Counted from the stretch's first letter, positions 34,031 through 42,614 are shown. The stretch: 64,000 nt of DNA from Haloterrigena sp. H1 (GCF_005938085.1 NZ_SMZK01000001.1:372001-436000), one strand, 5' to 3'. The notes: generated by a model from the sequence alone, not told the origin. Translations and numbers: made by a program.

Positions 34031-35056
34031 TCACTGGACTCCCTGTGCCCCCTCGAGTTCGTTGTAGTTGTCGTTGACCACGTTCAGCGTCGCGATCAGC
34101 GCGCCGAGAACGACGGGGCCGTAGAACAGTCCCATGACGCCAAACGCATAGACGCCGCCGAGGACGCCGAGGATAATCACGGCGGGATTGAGATCGGCGT
34201 AGCGATCGACGAGAATCGGCCGGAGGTAGTCGTCGGAGAGGCCGACGATGATCGTACTGTAGACGAGGAGTGCCACCGCAAGCACCGGTTCGTTCGTCAG
34301 GAACAGAAAGCCCACAGCCGGCCCCCACACGAGAAACGAGCCGATCAGCGGGATCAACGAGAGGACGATCATGACCACCGTCCAGAACGCAGCGTTCGGA
34401 ATTCCGGTCGCGAGCAGTCCCAGTCCGGCGAGCGTTCCCTGGATGATCGCGATCAGGACGTGGCCAACGAGGACGGCCCACATCACTGCGTCCAGTTCCC
34501 GATAGAAATCGTCCTGAACGTCGTCCGGCAGCGGCGTCAACTCCCTGATCCAGGCCAACAGTGCGTTCCCGTCTTTGAGTAGGTAGTACAGCAGAAAGAT
34601 CGCGACGCCGAGCCCGACGGCGGTGTGGGTCAGTGCGCTAAACCACGTGGTCGACTGCTCGAGGACCGTGGTACCGATCCCCTGGGCGGAGTCGGTGATC
34701 GTTGCGGTCAGGTCGACGCTCATGCCGGTTTGCTCCTCGATACGTCGCTCGAGGTCGGAGGTTCCGACCGATCCCGTATCGGCGTTTTCGACGAGCCGTC
34801 GGGCATCGCTGGCGACCAGTGCGATGAGGATGACCAGCGGGACGACGACGCCCGCAACCGTCGCGGCGACGAGTCCGAAGGCGGCGATCGGCGGTGAAAT
34901 CCCGCCCCGTCTCTCGAGGACGGTCTGGACCGGCGAGAGGATGTATGCCACGAGGACAGCGCCGAGAATGTACTGGAAGAAGGGAAGCGCAAGTAACAAC
35001 GAGAGATACGCAAAGAGGACGACGACAGCTAGCAGAAATCCCTTGCTAAGATTCAC
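34031..35056 (-). CDS. AI-2E family transporter (membrane permease)
   Basis: 341 residues, about eight membrane helices. N-terminal pair GFLLAVVVLFAYLSLLLALP and YILGAVLVAYILSPVQTVLE, a periplasmic-side stretch at about 85-140, then AVGLGVAIFLLYYLLKDGNA (about 147-166), and the conserved core VLSLIPLIGSFLVWGPAVGF (about 235-254), DDYLRPILVDRYADLNPAVI (about 273-292), GLFYGPVVLGAL. The family includes sodium/proton antiporters and autoinducer exporters; in haloarchaea a Na+/H+ exchange role is plausible but not proven. Confidence 0.88.
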   Translation of the reverse strand: MNLSKGFLLAVVVLFAYLSLLLALPFFQYILGAVLVAYILSPVQTVLERRGGISPPIAAFGLVAATVAGVVVPLVILIALVASDARRLVENADTGSVGTSDLERRIEEQTGMSVDLTATITDSAQGIGTTVLEQSTTWFSALTHTAVGLGVAIFLLYYLLKDGNALLAWIRELTPLPDDVQDDFYRELDAVMWAVLVGHVLIAIIQGTLAGLGLLATGIPNAAFWTVVMIVLSLIPLIGSFLVWGPAVGFLFLTNEPVLAVALLVYSTIIVGLSDDYLRPILVDRYADLNPAVIILGVLGGVYAFGVMGLFYGPVVLGALIATLNVVNDNYNELEGAQGVQ

Positions 35057-35173
35057 GGGCGTTCTTTCCAGTGTCAGCGAAATAAAACCACGTCTTGAAC
35101 GTATCGCCAGTCGAGACTGTCGTCACGAAACGTCACACGCCTTCAAGGGCTTGGTTGGTGAAGTCGTACCTGA

Positions 35174-35914
35174 ATGTCGACGCAGCTCGATCCCCTCTCG
35201 CTCTCGGCCGATCTCCTCTATACAGTCAAGACCGAGGGTGACGCGGACCCGTTGCGGGAACGCCTCGCGGCGCTCGAGCGGTCGCACTTGGATCGGGCAC
35301 TGACCGGTCGCGAGGGAAAACTCGCGTTCTGGCTCAACTGTTATAACGCGTACGCCCAGCTCCTCCTCGAGGAGGAGGCCGACGACGACCTGTTCGACGG
35401 CGGGTTGCTCGACGAGTGGAAGTTCTTCGCACGCGATCAGATCCCGATCAGCGGCGTCTGGCTGAGTCTCAATGACATCGAGCACGGCCTGCTCCGGAGT
35501 TCGAAACTGCCGTGGGGGATGGGCTATCTACCGCGACTGTTTCCCTCGCCGTTCGAACGGCAGTTCCGCCTCGGGGAGTGTGATCCACGGATCCACTTCG
35601 CGCTGAGTCACGGGGCCGACCACTGTCCGCCGATCGCGGTCTACTCGCCCCGTGACGTCGACGAGGAACTGGACATCGCCATCGAGTGGTTCTTAGAGGA
35701 AAACGTCTCCTACGATCCCGACGACGTGACGGCGACGGTACCGCGACTCTTCCGCCAGTATCGGGGCGATTTCGGGGGAACGAGCGGTATCGTTTCGTTC
35801 CTTCGAGAGTACAACGCCGTGCCGACTGACACCACGCCGTCGCTCGAGTACGAGCGCATCGACTGGTCGGCCGACCTCGACGTCGACCTCGACGGGAACG
35901 ACCTTCGGCGGTAA
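35174..35914 (+). CDS. DUF547 family protein
   Basis: 246 residues. The DUF547 core: REGKLAFWLNCYNAYAQLLL (about 46-65), then ISGVWLSLNDIEHGLLRSSK (about 91-110), DPRIHFALSHGADHCPPIAV (about 136-155) and Y.P.DVDEELD. The conserved Asn/Tyr and HFALS.G...CPP motifs suggest a papain-like fold, with Cys at about 151 and His in the same segment. The function is unknown. No signal peptide, so it acts in the cytoplasm. Confidence 0.87.
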   Translation: MSTQLDPLSLSADLLYTVKTEGDADPLRERLAALERSHLDRALTGREGKLAFWLNCYNAYAQLLLEEEADDDLFDGGLLDEWKFFARDQIPISGVWLSLNDIEHGLLRSSKLPWGMGYLPRLFPSPFERQFRLGECDPRIHFALSHGADHCPPIAVYSPRDVDEELDIAIEWFLEENVSYDPDDVTATVPRLFRQYRGDFGGTSGIVSFLREYNAVPTDTTPSLEYERIDWSADLDVDLDGNDLRR

Positions 35915-35931
35915 TCCCGTCGGCCGTCTCG

Positions 35932-36014
35932 TACGGTCTGCTACCACTATGTCCCGGCGTACCCGCATGACGGGTCGCGGGTGCGCCGGAACCCACTGGG
36001 AGGTGTCCGTTTCA
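35932..36014 (-). repeat. R1 palindromic element, copy D (inverted)
   Basis: Reads in the opposite orientation to most copies: TACGGTCTGCTACCACTATG at the left and TGTCCGTTTCA at the right. Stem CCGGCGTACCCGC / GCGGGTGCGCCGG with one mismatch. It fills the gap between two convergent genes, and its right end overlaps the stop (36012-36014) of the amphi-Trp gene. Confidence 0.78.
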
Positions 36015-36548
36015 GTCGCGTCGCTGGATGGTCGCTGTCGGCGCGTTTCGCATGACGCCACGAGCGGCGCGTTCGGCGTTGAACCGCGAGGCGTAGCCTT
36101 CGCCGCTGTCGGCGATGATGTTGCCGTTCCAGTGGACGAGTCGCCAGCGCCACTCGCCCGCCGCATCCTCGTAGACCTCGAACCGGCTGGCTCGCTCGGT
36201 ACCGTTCGTCGGCTCGGCGTCCGTCGCGTCGCCCTCGTCGCGATCGGTGATCCGAACACTCGAGCCGTCGGGGTCGTCCCACTCGAGGTTCAGCGTCAGG
36301 TCGGCAACCGGCGGGTCGCTGTCGGACTCGCTTATCGCCTCGATGCCGGCGACGACACGGTCGGGAATCGTGAGCCTGACTGTCTGGCCGTCGTCGGAGA
36401 GGGTAACCGGCCGTCCCGACTCGGCAGCGGCCGTCAACTCGCGGAGGAGTTCCGCGACGTCCGTGCGGTCGTATGCACGCTCGAGGGAGAAGCGATCATC
36501 TGTGTCTAATTCGTCCGATCGATTAGCACCGTCCGCTGTGTCGGTCAT
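36012..36548 (-). CDS. Amphi-Trp domain and DUF1508 fusion protein (HVO_2922-like)
   Basis: 178 residues. N-terminal amphi-Trp-like domain: FSLERAYDRTDVAELLRELT (about 20-39), SGRPVTLSDDGQTVRLTIPD, VADLTLNLEWDD (about 81-92). C-terminal YegP/DUF1508 repeat: ASRFEVYEDAAGEWRWRLVH, WNGNIIADSGEGYASRFNAE and RAARGVMRNAPTATI (about 118-174), the typical single repeat of HVO_2922-type proteins. The fusion is a haloarchaeal architecture. The biochemical role is unknown; YegP-like domains are found in stress-associated proteins. Confidence 0.82.
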   Translation of the reverse strand: MTDTADGANRSDELDTDDRFSLERAYDRTDVAELLRELTAAAESGRPVTLSDDGQTVRLTIPDRVVAGIEAISESDSDPPVADLTLNLEWDDPDGSSVRITDRDEGDATDAEPTNGTERASRFEVYEDAAGEWRWRLVHWNGNIIADSGEGYASRFNAERAARGVMRNAPTATIQRRD

Positions 36549-36659
36549 AGCGGGGCTTCGTGGCGCTGTGTGTTAGTGGTTGGTCCTCGCTGTCGTCGGC
36601 CGAGTTCGATCGGCTCTCCTGCCGGTGTGTTTTTGTCGCCGCGCTGTCTTCGCTCGCTC

Positions 36660-37454
36660 GTGACTGCACGCGACTGGACCGCCGACCGAGAGTCCGTATT
36701 CGACCGCGACGCGTTCACGTGTCGCCACTGCGAGACCGTCGGCGACGACGCGACGACGATTCGACTCCATCCTGTCGGTGACGTGCCGCGCGAGGGGACC
36801 GTTCACGAAAGCGCACTCGTCACCGTCTGTGCGGACTGTCTCGATATGCTCGAGACACCCTCAGCGGCGACCGCCGTCACCGCCGAGACGCTGTTTCACC
36901 GCGTCCGCGAGACGACTCGACTACAGGGGGCGTCGATTTCGGACGTCGCTACCTTCGCGTCCCTATCGACGTCACTGCCCGCGACCCTCGAGTCCGCCCG
37001 CGACGACGGGACTGAAGCCGACAGCGACGACGCGATGTCGGACTACCGCTGCACCCGGCGCGACGTCCTGCTTTCGATGGCGGTCGTCGATGCCCACCTC
37101 GAGGAACTCGCTGTCCTCGAATCGGCCGTCGATTCCGATGTTCGGCCGTCGCTCGAAGCGTTCACCGAGACAGCAGCAACTCTCCAGTCGGGGCTCATCG
37201 AGACTGTCGAGCTGAGCGAGACAGTCGTCGCGGGTCTCGAACGCTGCCACGGCTGTTTCGACTCGCTCGAGGGAAAGACGTGTTCGACCTGTGGACTCGA
37301 GGCTCGGGAGACGGCCGACTGGCGCCACACCAGTGGATCGATCGCGTTCGATCAACTCTTCGGCACGATCAACGAGACGCTGCAGGACGCCTCCGAGACG
37401 ACCGACACACTGACCGATCGGACGACGGCACTCGCAGAGCGGTTGACCGCGTAG
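36660..37454 (+). CDS. HNH-like protein with degenerate nuclease motif and C-terminal zinc ribbon
   Basis: 264 residues from a GTG at 36660. N-terminal RESVFDRDAFTCRHCETVGD followed by TIRLHPVGDVPREGTVHESA and LVTVCADCLDMLE (about 10-64) has the CxxC ... H ... CxxC order of HNH endonucleases, but the catalytic Asn and the final His are replaced, so nuclease activity is doubtful. A long helical region (about 90-200) precedes a second zinc ribbon CHGCFDSLEGKTCSTCGLEA (about 200-219). Haloarchaeal relatives of this layout exist; role unknown. Confidence 0.7.
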   Translation: MTARDWTADRESVFDRDAFTCRHCETVGDDATTIRLHPVGDVPREGTVHESALVTVCADCLDMLETPSAATAVTAETLFHRVRETTRLQGASISDVATFASLSTSLPATLESARDDGTEADSDDAMSDYRCTRRDVLLSMAVVDAHLEELAVLESAVDSDVRPSLEAFTETAATLQSGLIETVELSETVVAGLERCHGCFDSLEGKTCSTCGLEARETADWRHTSGSIAFDQLFGTINETLQDASETTDTLTDRTTALAERLTA

Positions 37455-37469
37455 TCCGCAGTTGACCGC

Positions 37470-38195
37470 CTAGAGGTTCCGGGCCGCCTCGAGTGTGATA
37501 TCGATCGCGCGACCGACGTTGTTCTTGGCCTTGTCGGGGAGTTCGTCGTCCTCGGTGTCGGTCCCCTTCTGGGTGCCTTCGACGAGGTTGCCGTCGACGG
37601 TACAGATCGCGCCGGCGCGCAGCCCCTTTCGGCGAGCCAGCGAGAAGACGGCGGCGGCTTCCATCTCGACGGCGAGCAGGCCGGCGTCCTCCCAGTCGGC
37701 GACGGTATCGCCGGTTTCGGCGTAGAAGGCGTCGTCGGAGGTAACGGGGCCGACGTGGACGTCCTCGTCGTTCGCTTGTGCTGCGTCGACCAGTGCCGAC
37801 AGCGCGTCGTAGTCCGGCACGGCTGGGTACTCGACGGCCTCGTAGCGCTTCGTGGTGCCTTCGTTTTTCGCCGCGCCGGTCGCGACGACCATGTCGCCGA
37901 TTTCGATGTCCGACTGAAGCGCCCCCGTGGTGCCGACCCGGAGGAACGTCTCGACGCCGACGTTGGCGAGTTCTTCGATGGCGATCGCGGCCGAGGGACA
38001 GCCGATCCCCGTCGAGCAGATCGTCAGCTCTCGGTCCTCGTAGGTGGCGTTGACGATCTTGTACTCGCGGTTTTCGGCGATCGTCTCGGCGTCGTCACAG
38101 TGATCAGCGATGCGGTCGACCCGCCCGGGATCGCCCGGGATAAGCGCGATATCCGTCAGCTCTCCCTCGTCGACCAGCAGATGGGGCTGTGTCAT
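37470..38195 (-). CDS. Nucleoside phosphorylase (uridine/purine nucleoside phosphorylase family)
   Basis: 241 residues. PNP/UDP family: IALIPGDPGRVDRIADHCDD (about 16-35, phosphate-binding Gly and Arg), STGIGCPSAAIAIEELANVG (about 61-80), FLRVGTTGALQSDIEIGDMV (about 84-103), GPVTSDDAFYAET and LLAVEMEAAAVFSLARRKGL (about 173-192, ribose-binding EMEAA). Splits nucleosides with phosphate to base and (deoxy)ribose 1-phosphate. With the PfkB kinase and R15P isomerase nearby, a role as uridine or guanosine phosphorylase in ribose catabolism is likely. Confidence 0.9.
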   Translation of the reverse strand: MTQPHLLVDEGELTDIALIPGDPGRVDRIADHCDDAETIAENREYKIVNATYEDRELTICSTGIGCPSAAIAIEELANVGVETFLRVGTTGALQSDIEIGDMVVATGAAKNEGTTKRYEAVEYPAVPDYDALSALVDAAQANDEDVHVGPVTSDDAFYAETGDTVADWEDAGLLAVEMEAAAVFSLARRKGLRAGAICTVDGNLVEGTQKGTDTEDDELPDKAKNNVGRAIDITLEAARNL

Positions 38196-38291
38196 ACCGG
38201 TGGCTTCCGTCGGTACTGAGAAAAAAGGTTCGTCGTGCCGGGTTTCGATGCCACCCCGGAATCCCTTGCCGGTGTGCGTCCAGCGGATCGC

Positions 38292-38594
38292 TTACCGAGT
38301 CGGACACACGTCGATACGGTCGGGTCGGATCGTGACGACGGCGTCGTCGACCTCGAACTCGACTGTTCCTGTCGGCCGCTCGGCACCACGATTCGTATCG
38401 GCGAAGAGGCTATCGAGCGCATCCGGCTCGATGTAGTCGTACAGCCGTGTACTGGTCGCAGTCACATCGTTACCGAAGTACTGGGCCAGTGCCATTGCAG
38501 CGGCGATACTCGGCGGCTCGTCGGCGTCTCGTTCGTACTGGATGTGCCGTCTGGGGCTACATCCGTTGGACTCGGTTACCCTTCCTTTCGTCAT
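38292..38594 (-). CDS. HalOD1 output-domain protein
   Basis: 100 residues. Haloarchaeal output domain 1: helix PPSIAAAMALAQYFGNDVTA, then TSTRLYDYIEPDALDSLFAD (about 48-67) and strands TVEFEVDDAVVTIRPDRIDV near the end. HalOD1 domains occur alone or fused to sensor and receiver domains in haloarchaea and are thought to have a signalling role. This copy is stand-alone. The start is taken at ATG 38594; the first 20 residues are not conserved in type. Confidence 0.78.
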   Translation of the reverse strand: MTKGRVTESNGCSPRRHIQYERDADEPPSIAAAMALAQYFGNDVTATSTRLYDYIEPDALDSLFADTNRGAERPTGTVEFEVDDAVVTIRPDRIDVCPTR

Positions 38595-38741
38595 GTCTCT
38601 CAGTCACGAGATCGTGACCGTCTCACTCGAGTGGCCAACGTCCCTGGGTATATAACTACCGTCAGACGGCACCCGGTGAGAACCACCCGATGGCAGCCGA
38701 TTACGGTGAGCCCGCCGATATCAAAAAGCATTACGTACCTA

Positions 38742-39623
38742 TCAGCACGTGAGAACGTCTTCGACGGCTTCGGCCGTCGGGGCGCTCCGCGCGCCGTCAC
38801 GACTCGCAGTCAGTGATCCGCAGGCGTTTCCGTAGGCGAGTGCGCGGTCGATCCCGTCGCCCGCCAGCCAGGTCGCGAGAAAGCCCGCGGCGAAGGCATC
38901 GCCCGCACCGGCGGTATCGACTGGCTCGACGTCGAACCCGGCGTGGACGTGCGACCCTGCCGGGGTGTACGCTTCTGCACCGTCGGCACCACAGGTGACG
39001 ACGATGATCCGATCGTCGGCCAGTGGTGCCGTCGACTCGTCTGCGAACAGCGCCGTCGCCTCTCGGTCGGTCACGAAGACGACATCTGCGAGTGCGAGCG
39101 CGTCGTCGTAGTCCCGGTCGGCGAGTCGGCGGCCGGGATCGAAGCTGACCGAACCCCCGGCTTCGCTGGCGATACGTGCGATCGCCGCGGCAGTGTCGGG
39201 CCGCTGGCCGGTCAGATGCACGTGGTCGGCCGCCCGGATCCGGGCCGGCTCGAGGTCAGCGGGCGTGACGGCCTCGTTGACACCGTCGTTGCCCAGAATC
39301 GCGACCTCGCCGTCTTCGTCGACCAACAGGTACTTGACGGCCGTCTCGGCGTCGTCGATCACGCGAACGCCCGCCACGGAGACGCCCGCGGCCTCGAGTT
39401 CCCGGCGGGCGAGCAGGCCGTTGTCGTCGTCGCCGACGCTGCCGATCAGCTCGGTCTCGACGCCCAACGTGGCGAGTGCGGCGGCGACGTTGGCGGCACT
39501 GCCGCCGCCGGCTTGGCGCTGTGAGCGGATCGCGGCCTCGCCGTCGGGTTCGGGAAGCCTGTCGACACGAAGGGTCACGTCCCAGTTGACGTGTCCGGCT
39601 ACGAGAACCGATACCGAAGACAT
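38742..39623 (-). CDS. PfkB family carbohydrate kinase (candidate ribose-1-phosphate kinase)
   Basis: 293 residues. Ribokinase fold: VLVAGHVNWDVTLRVDRLPE (about 6-25), GGGSAANVAAALATLGVETE (about 38-57, PfkB signature 1 region), GSVGDDDNG, and the C-terminal signature DTAGAGDAFAAGFLATWLAG (about 234-253) with the catalytic Asp and anion hole. Such kinases phosphorylate ribose, fructose, adenosine or, in haloarchaea, ribose 1-phosphate. Location between a nucleoside phosphorylase and R15P isomerase favours ribose-1-phosphate kinase, but this is inference from context. Confidence 0.85.
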   Translation of the reverse strand: MSSVSVLVAGHVNWDVTLRVDRLPEPDGEAAIRSQRQAGGGSAANVAAALATLGVETELIGSVGDDDNGLLARRELEAAGVSVAGVRVIDDAETAVKYLLVDEDGEVAILGNDGVNEAVTPADLEPARIRAADHVHLTGQRPDTAAAIARIASEAGGSVSFDPGRRLADRDYDDALALADVVFVTDREATALFADESTAPLADDRIIVVTCGADGAEAYTPAGSHVHAGFDVEPVDTAGAGDAFAAGFLATWLAGDGIDRALAYGNACGSLTASRDGARSAPTAEAVEDVLTC

Positions 39624-39677
39624 TCGATGCCAGTGGGAGGACGGGAGCCGCCGATAAAAATCTAGTGTCGGTGATCA

Positions 39678-39762
39678 GTATCGTCCCGGCCGTGACTGAT
39701 CTCCGGCGTACCCGTATGGCGGGTCGTGGGGGCGTGGAACGCAGTGACAGCAGGCCGTATCA
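39678..39762 (+). repeat. R1 palindromic element, copy E (degenerate)
   Basis: 85 bp, with a decayed left terminus (GTATCGTCCCGG) but a clear right end (ACAGCAGGCCGTATCA). Middle: CTCCGGCGTACCCGTATGGC with GGGTCGTGGGGGCG. The right end overlaps the stop codon of the DUF63 gene (39760-39762), so it lies at that gene's 3' end, upstream of the PfkB kinase stretch. Confidence 0.65.
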
Positions 39763-40581
39763 GCCCACCGTGAACAACAGCGCATTGTGAACGGCCGGAC
39801 CGAGGCCGACCGCGGCGACCAGCGCGAGGAGCGTCCGAGCCTGTCGGGGCCGGTCTGCGACGTATTCCCGGAACAGCCCAAGGATGACCATCGCGAGGCC
39901 GACCTTGACGAGGACGAACAACCACCCAGAACCGATGTGCTCGGCGGTCGGCAGCGAGCCCCCGGTCTCGAGGATCAGCAACGAGAGAGGGACGTTTTCG
40001 CTGGCCCCGAGGATGTCGTACCCCACTGCGGTCGTGACGCCGTCTAACGTGTGGCCGAAGACGACAAGCGCCCCGGTCATGCCCGTCGTCGCCGCGACGT
40101 CGGTAAACCAGAGGCTGAGCACGAGCCATGCGAGCGCGGTGACGATGCCGGCGACGATGACGGAAACGACGGGCCAGAACGGCTCGAAGGTCCCCAGCTC
40201 GATGCTCTGGAAGATCGCGAACATCGCGAAGACGGTGAAAAACGCCGTTCCGGAGATCCCGACGAACCGCACGATCGTCGGCTGGAGGCCACCGACGTGG
40301 AGGAAGATCGCGATAACCCAGGCGAGTCCCGCGATAACCGCGGTCACCGCATAAACCATCGGCGCACTGAACAGGGGTGCGATGTCCGCCGGAAACGCAT
40401 CCAGCTTGTAGAGGACGTGCAAACTCGAGCCGAACATCATCCAGGGTGCAAACGCGATCACCGTCCGATCGGTCACCGGCGGCTCGAGCGCCCACAGCAG
40501 CGCGATGACGCCCCCCAGGATCACGAGGACTGGAACCAGCAGATACCATGGTGGGACGACAAACCCCTCGGGTACTACCAT
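39760..40581 (-). CDS. DUF63 family membrane protein
   Basis: 273 residues, about seven membrane helices. The family pattern includes LLVPVLVILGGVIALLWALE (about 14-33), the MMFGSSLHVLYKLDAFPADI motif (about 48-67), FSAPMVYAVTAVIAG, VVFGHTLDGVTTAVGYDILG (about 171-190) and SGWLFVLVKVGLAMVILGLF (about 216-235). The His, Asp and Glu in helices (GHTLDGVTT, AEHIG) are conserved in the family. Role unknown, restricted mainly to Euryarchaeota. Confidence 0.87.
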   Translation of the reverse strand: MVVPEGFVVPPWYLLVPVLVILGGVIALLWALEPPVTDRTVIAFAPWMMFGSSLHVLYKLDAFPADIAPLFSAPMVYAVTAVIAGLAWVIAIFLHVGGLQPTIVRFVGISGTAFFTVFAMFAIFQSIELGTFEPFWPVVSVIVAGIVTALAWLVLSLWFTDVAATTGMTGALVVFGHTLDGVTTAVGYDILGASENVPLSLLILETGGSLPTAEHIGSGWLFVLVKVGLAMVILGLFREYVADRPRQARTLLALVAAVGLGPAVHNALLFTVG

Positions 40582-40729
40582 AGCCAGGTGTTGCTCACAG
40601 CAGTAACTAACACTTTCCGATTATCGAAGACCCATGAAAGGAACAGTTGTCATCGCCGCTGACCGTCGCTACACGTCCGATCGCAGGCAGTCGCGATCGA
40701 GTGTTCTCGGACTGGTGTTCGCCAGTCTT
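40582..40729. other. Intergenic gap before the MITE copy
   Basis: No gene seen. Contains the region upstream of the DUF63 gene and AT-rich TAGCCAGGTGTTGCTC near 40580. The MITE copy follows directly at 40730. Confidence 0.4.
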
Positions 40730-40815
40730 CTAGAGTACCAACTGAAACGATTTACACATGGATCGCACAGCAGTCGTGCGATCGGGTGTGCAGTGACGTT
40801 CAGTGGCTACTATAG
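40730..40815 (+). mobile_element. 86-bp MITE-like element, copy 1
   Basis: Inverted terminal repeats: left CTAGAGTACCAACTGAAACG, right (reverse complement) CTATAGTAGCCACTGAACG. Interior GATCGCACAGCAGTCGTGCG and ATCGGGTGTGCAGTG is nearly identical to copy 2 at 48274-48359 (same length). The right terminus reaches into the R15P isomerase gene and supplies its last codons (Tyr-Ser-Ser-His-stop). Confidence 0.85.
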
Positions 40816-41831
40816 TCGTTCCACGGATCGTCGGTCAACTCGCCGAACAGTTCCCGCATGAGCGTCACGATGCTTTCGGGTGGAAATTGGCCGCGTTCGG
40901 TTACGATCGCGTCGACGTACCGGGGCGGTGTAACGTCGAAGGCGGGATTCTCGACAGTTAGGCCGCTGTCGGTCGCTGCGAACTCGTCATCGTCGCCGGT
41001 CGTCTCCGGCTCGAGGTCCTCGCCGATGATCGCCGCACGCTCCTCGTCGGCGAGTAGTTCGCGTTCCGACCGCATCTCGATCTCGACCGTGTGGCCGGTC
41101 ATCGTATCCGGATGGAGTTTGATCGTCTGGGCTGCGACCATCACCGGAACACCCCGCTCGCGGGCGTTGACCGCCAGCCCGCTCGTGCCGATCTTGTTGA
41201 TCACGCTCCCGTCGGCCGCGATGCTGTCAGCCCCGACGAGGACGTGGTCCGTCCGGTCGAGATATCGCCGGGCTGCGTTGTCAGCGATCAGCGTCACCGG
41301 CACGTCCCACTCGCGCAACTGTCTGGCCGTGATATGGCCCTGCTTGCGCGGGCGGGTCTCCTTGACGATCGCCTCGAGCTCTTTGCCCGCCTCGAGGGCG
41401 GCCTCGAGACACGCGAGTGCGTCTGTCGAGTGACAGTGTGTCATCACGGTGTCGCCGTCCTGAAGCCGGTGTGCGCCGATCTCGCCGAGGCGATCCTGGG
41501 CCTGTGCGAGGTCGCGCTGGAAGCGTTCGGCGCGAGCGATCGTCGACGAACGCAGGTCGGCGACGGTGTCGCCGTCCATCCCACGAAGGACGTAGCGAAG
41601 GGCGTTCGGGAGGCTGACCGCGGTTGGTCGCGTCTCGTAGAGCGTCTCCGCGGCGGCGTGGAGTCCCCGCTCGAACGCCGTGGGGGTGTCGGCCGTGGAG
41701 CGTTCGGCCTGCGTTGCGAGGGCCTCGGCTGCCGCGTCGGCGATCGCCGCGGCGCCGCGAATCCGCATCGCGGTGATGTCGTCGGCGGTGGACTCGACGG
41801 CCGGTACGACGCCGGGTTCGGCACCTTCCAT
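40800..41831 (-). CDS. Ribose-1,5-bisphosphate isomerase (eIF2B-like)
   Basis: 343 residues from ATG 41831; an ATG eight codons upstream (41855) is also possible. Isomerises ribose 1,5-bisphosphate to ribulose 1,5-bisphosphate. Fold of translation factor eIF2B alpha-like proteins: DITAMRIRGAAAIADAAAEA (about 17-36), VMTHCHSTDALACLEAALEA (about 135-154, catalytic Cys region), VKETRPRKQGHITARQL, LVGADSIAADGSVINKIGTS (about 204-223, catalytic Asp) and the end PRYVDAIVTERGQFPPESIV. The last residues DYSSH are encoded by the inserted MITE end. The gene is divergent from deoC. Confidence 0.9.
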   Translation of the reverse strand: MEGAEPGVVPAVESTADDITAMRIRGAAAIADAAAEALATQAERSTADTPTAFERGLHAAAETLYETRPTAVSLPNALRYVLRGMDGDTVADLRSSTIARAERFQRDLAQAQDRLGEIGAHRLQDGDTVMTHCHSTDALACLEAALEAGKELEAIVKETRPRKQGHITARQLREWDVPVTLIADNAARRYLDRTDHVLVGADSIAADGSVINKIGTSGLAVNARERGVPVMVAAQTIKLHPDTMTGHTVEIEMRSERELLADEERAAIIGEDLEPETTGDDDEFAATDSGLTVENPAFDVTPPRYVDAIVTERGQFPPESIVTLMRELFGELTDDPWNDYSSH

Positions 41832-41903
41832 GAGGGATGGTTGCACACCGGTCATGAAAAGTGACCGGGCGGGTTTTTGCCCGTCCGGCGAGTCCACACC
41901 CGT

Positions 41904-42539
41904 ATGAATCGTAGCGACCTCGCCCCCCTGATCGATCACACCGTCCTCGGCCCCGAGACGACGCCCGACGACGTACGGACGGTCCTCAATGAGGCACAGG
42001 AGTACGGAATGAACGCCTGTATCCCCCCGTACGCGGTCGGACTGGCAGCCGAGTACGCACCCGACGTGACGCTCGCGACGGTCGTCGGCTTCCCCCACGG
42101 CCACCACGACTCCGACGTGAAACGGGAGGAAGGCGTGACGGCGTGGCGAGCCGGTGCCGACGAACTCGACGTCGTATGCAATGTCGGCCGGCTAAAATCT
42201 GGCGCGGACGACGCGGTTCGCGACGAACTCGCGGAACTGGTCGCTGCCGTGCCGATCCCCGTGAAGGTGATCATCGAAACCGCGCTCCTGTCCGACGACG
42301 AGAAACGCCGGGCCTGCGAGGCCGCCGCGGCGGCTGACGCGGCGATGGTCAAGACCTCGACCGGCTTCGCCGACGACGGCGCCACGACCGACGACGTCGC
42401 CCTCATGAGCGAGTATCTTCCCGTGAAAGCCAGCGGTGGTATCGGCAGTTACGACGAAGCCGTCGCGATGCTCGAGGCCGGTGCCGACCGGATCGGGGCC
42501 TCCAGCGGCGTGGCGATTCTTAACGGCACACCGGAGTGA
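41904..42539 (+). CDS. deoC: Deoxyribose-phosphate aldolase
   Basis: 211 residues. Class I aldolase cleaving 2-deoxyribose 5-phosphate to glyceraldehyde 3-phosphate and acetaldehyde. Motifs: [20 protein letters not shown] (about 6-25), [20 protein letters not shown] (about 61-80), [16 protein letters not shown] (about 86-101), [10 protein letters not shown] (about 119-128, first Lys), [10 protein letters not shown] (about 146-155, Schiff-base Lys) and [12 protein letters not shown] (about 172-183, second Lys). Fits with the nearby nucleoside phosphorylase for deoxynucleoside breakdown. The start ATG 41904 is preceded by the GGGTTTTTGCCCG stretch. Confidence 0.95.
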   Translation: MNRSDLAPLIDHTVLGPETTPDDVRTVLNEAQEYGMNACIPPYAVGLAAEYAPDVTLATVVGFPHGHHDSDVKREEGVTAWRAGADELDVVCNVGRLKSGADDAVRDELAELVAAVPIPVKVIIETALLSDDEKRRACEAAAAADAAMVKTSTGFADDGATTDDVALMSEYLPVKASGGIGSYDEAVAMLEAGADRIGASSGVAILNGTPE

Positions 42540-42614
42540 TACTGCCGGACAACAGCCCGTAACCACACCCGATCGTGTTCCGAGTACGATCGAACCGTTT
42601 CGTCCGGCAGTATC
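42538..42614. repeat. Inverted repeat (13-bp arms) directly after deoC
   Basis: GATACTGCCGGAC (42538-42550) and GTCCGGCAGTATC (42602-42614) are perfect inverse complements, separated by 51 bp. The left arm overlaps the deoC stop codon; the right arm joins directly to R1 copy F. It could be a terminator-like structure or the ends of another short element. Confidence 0.65.
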
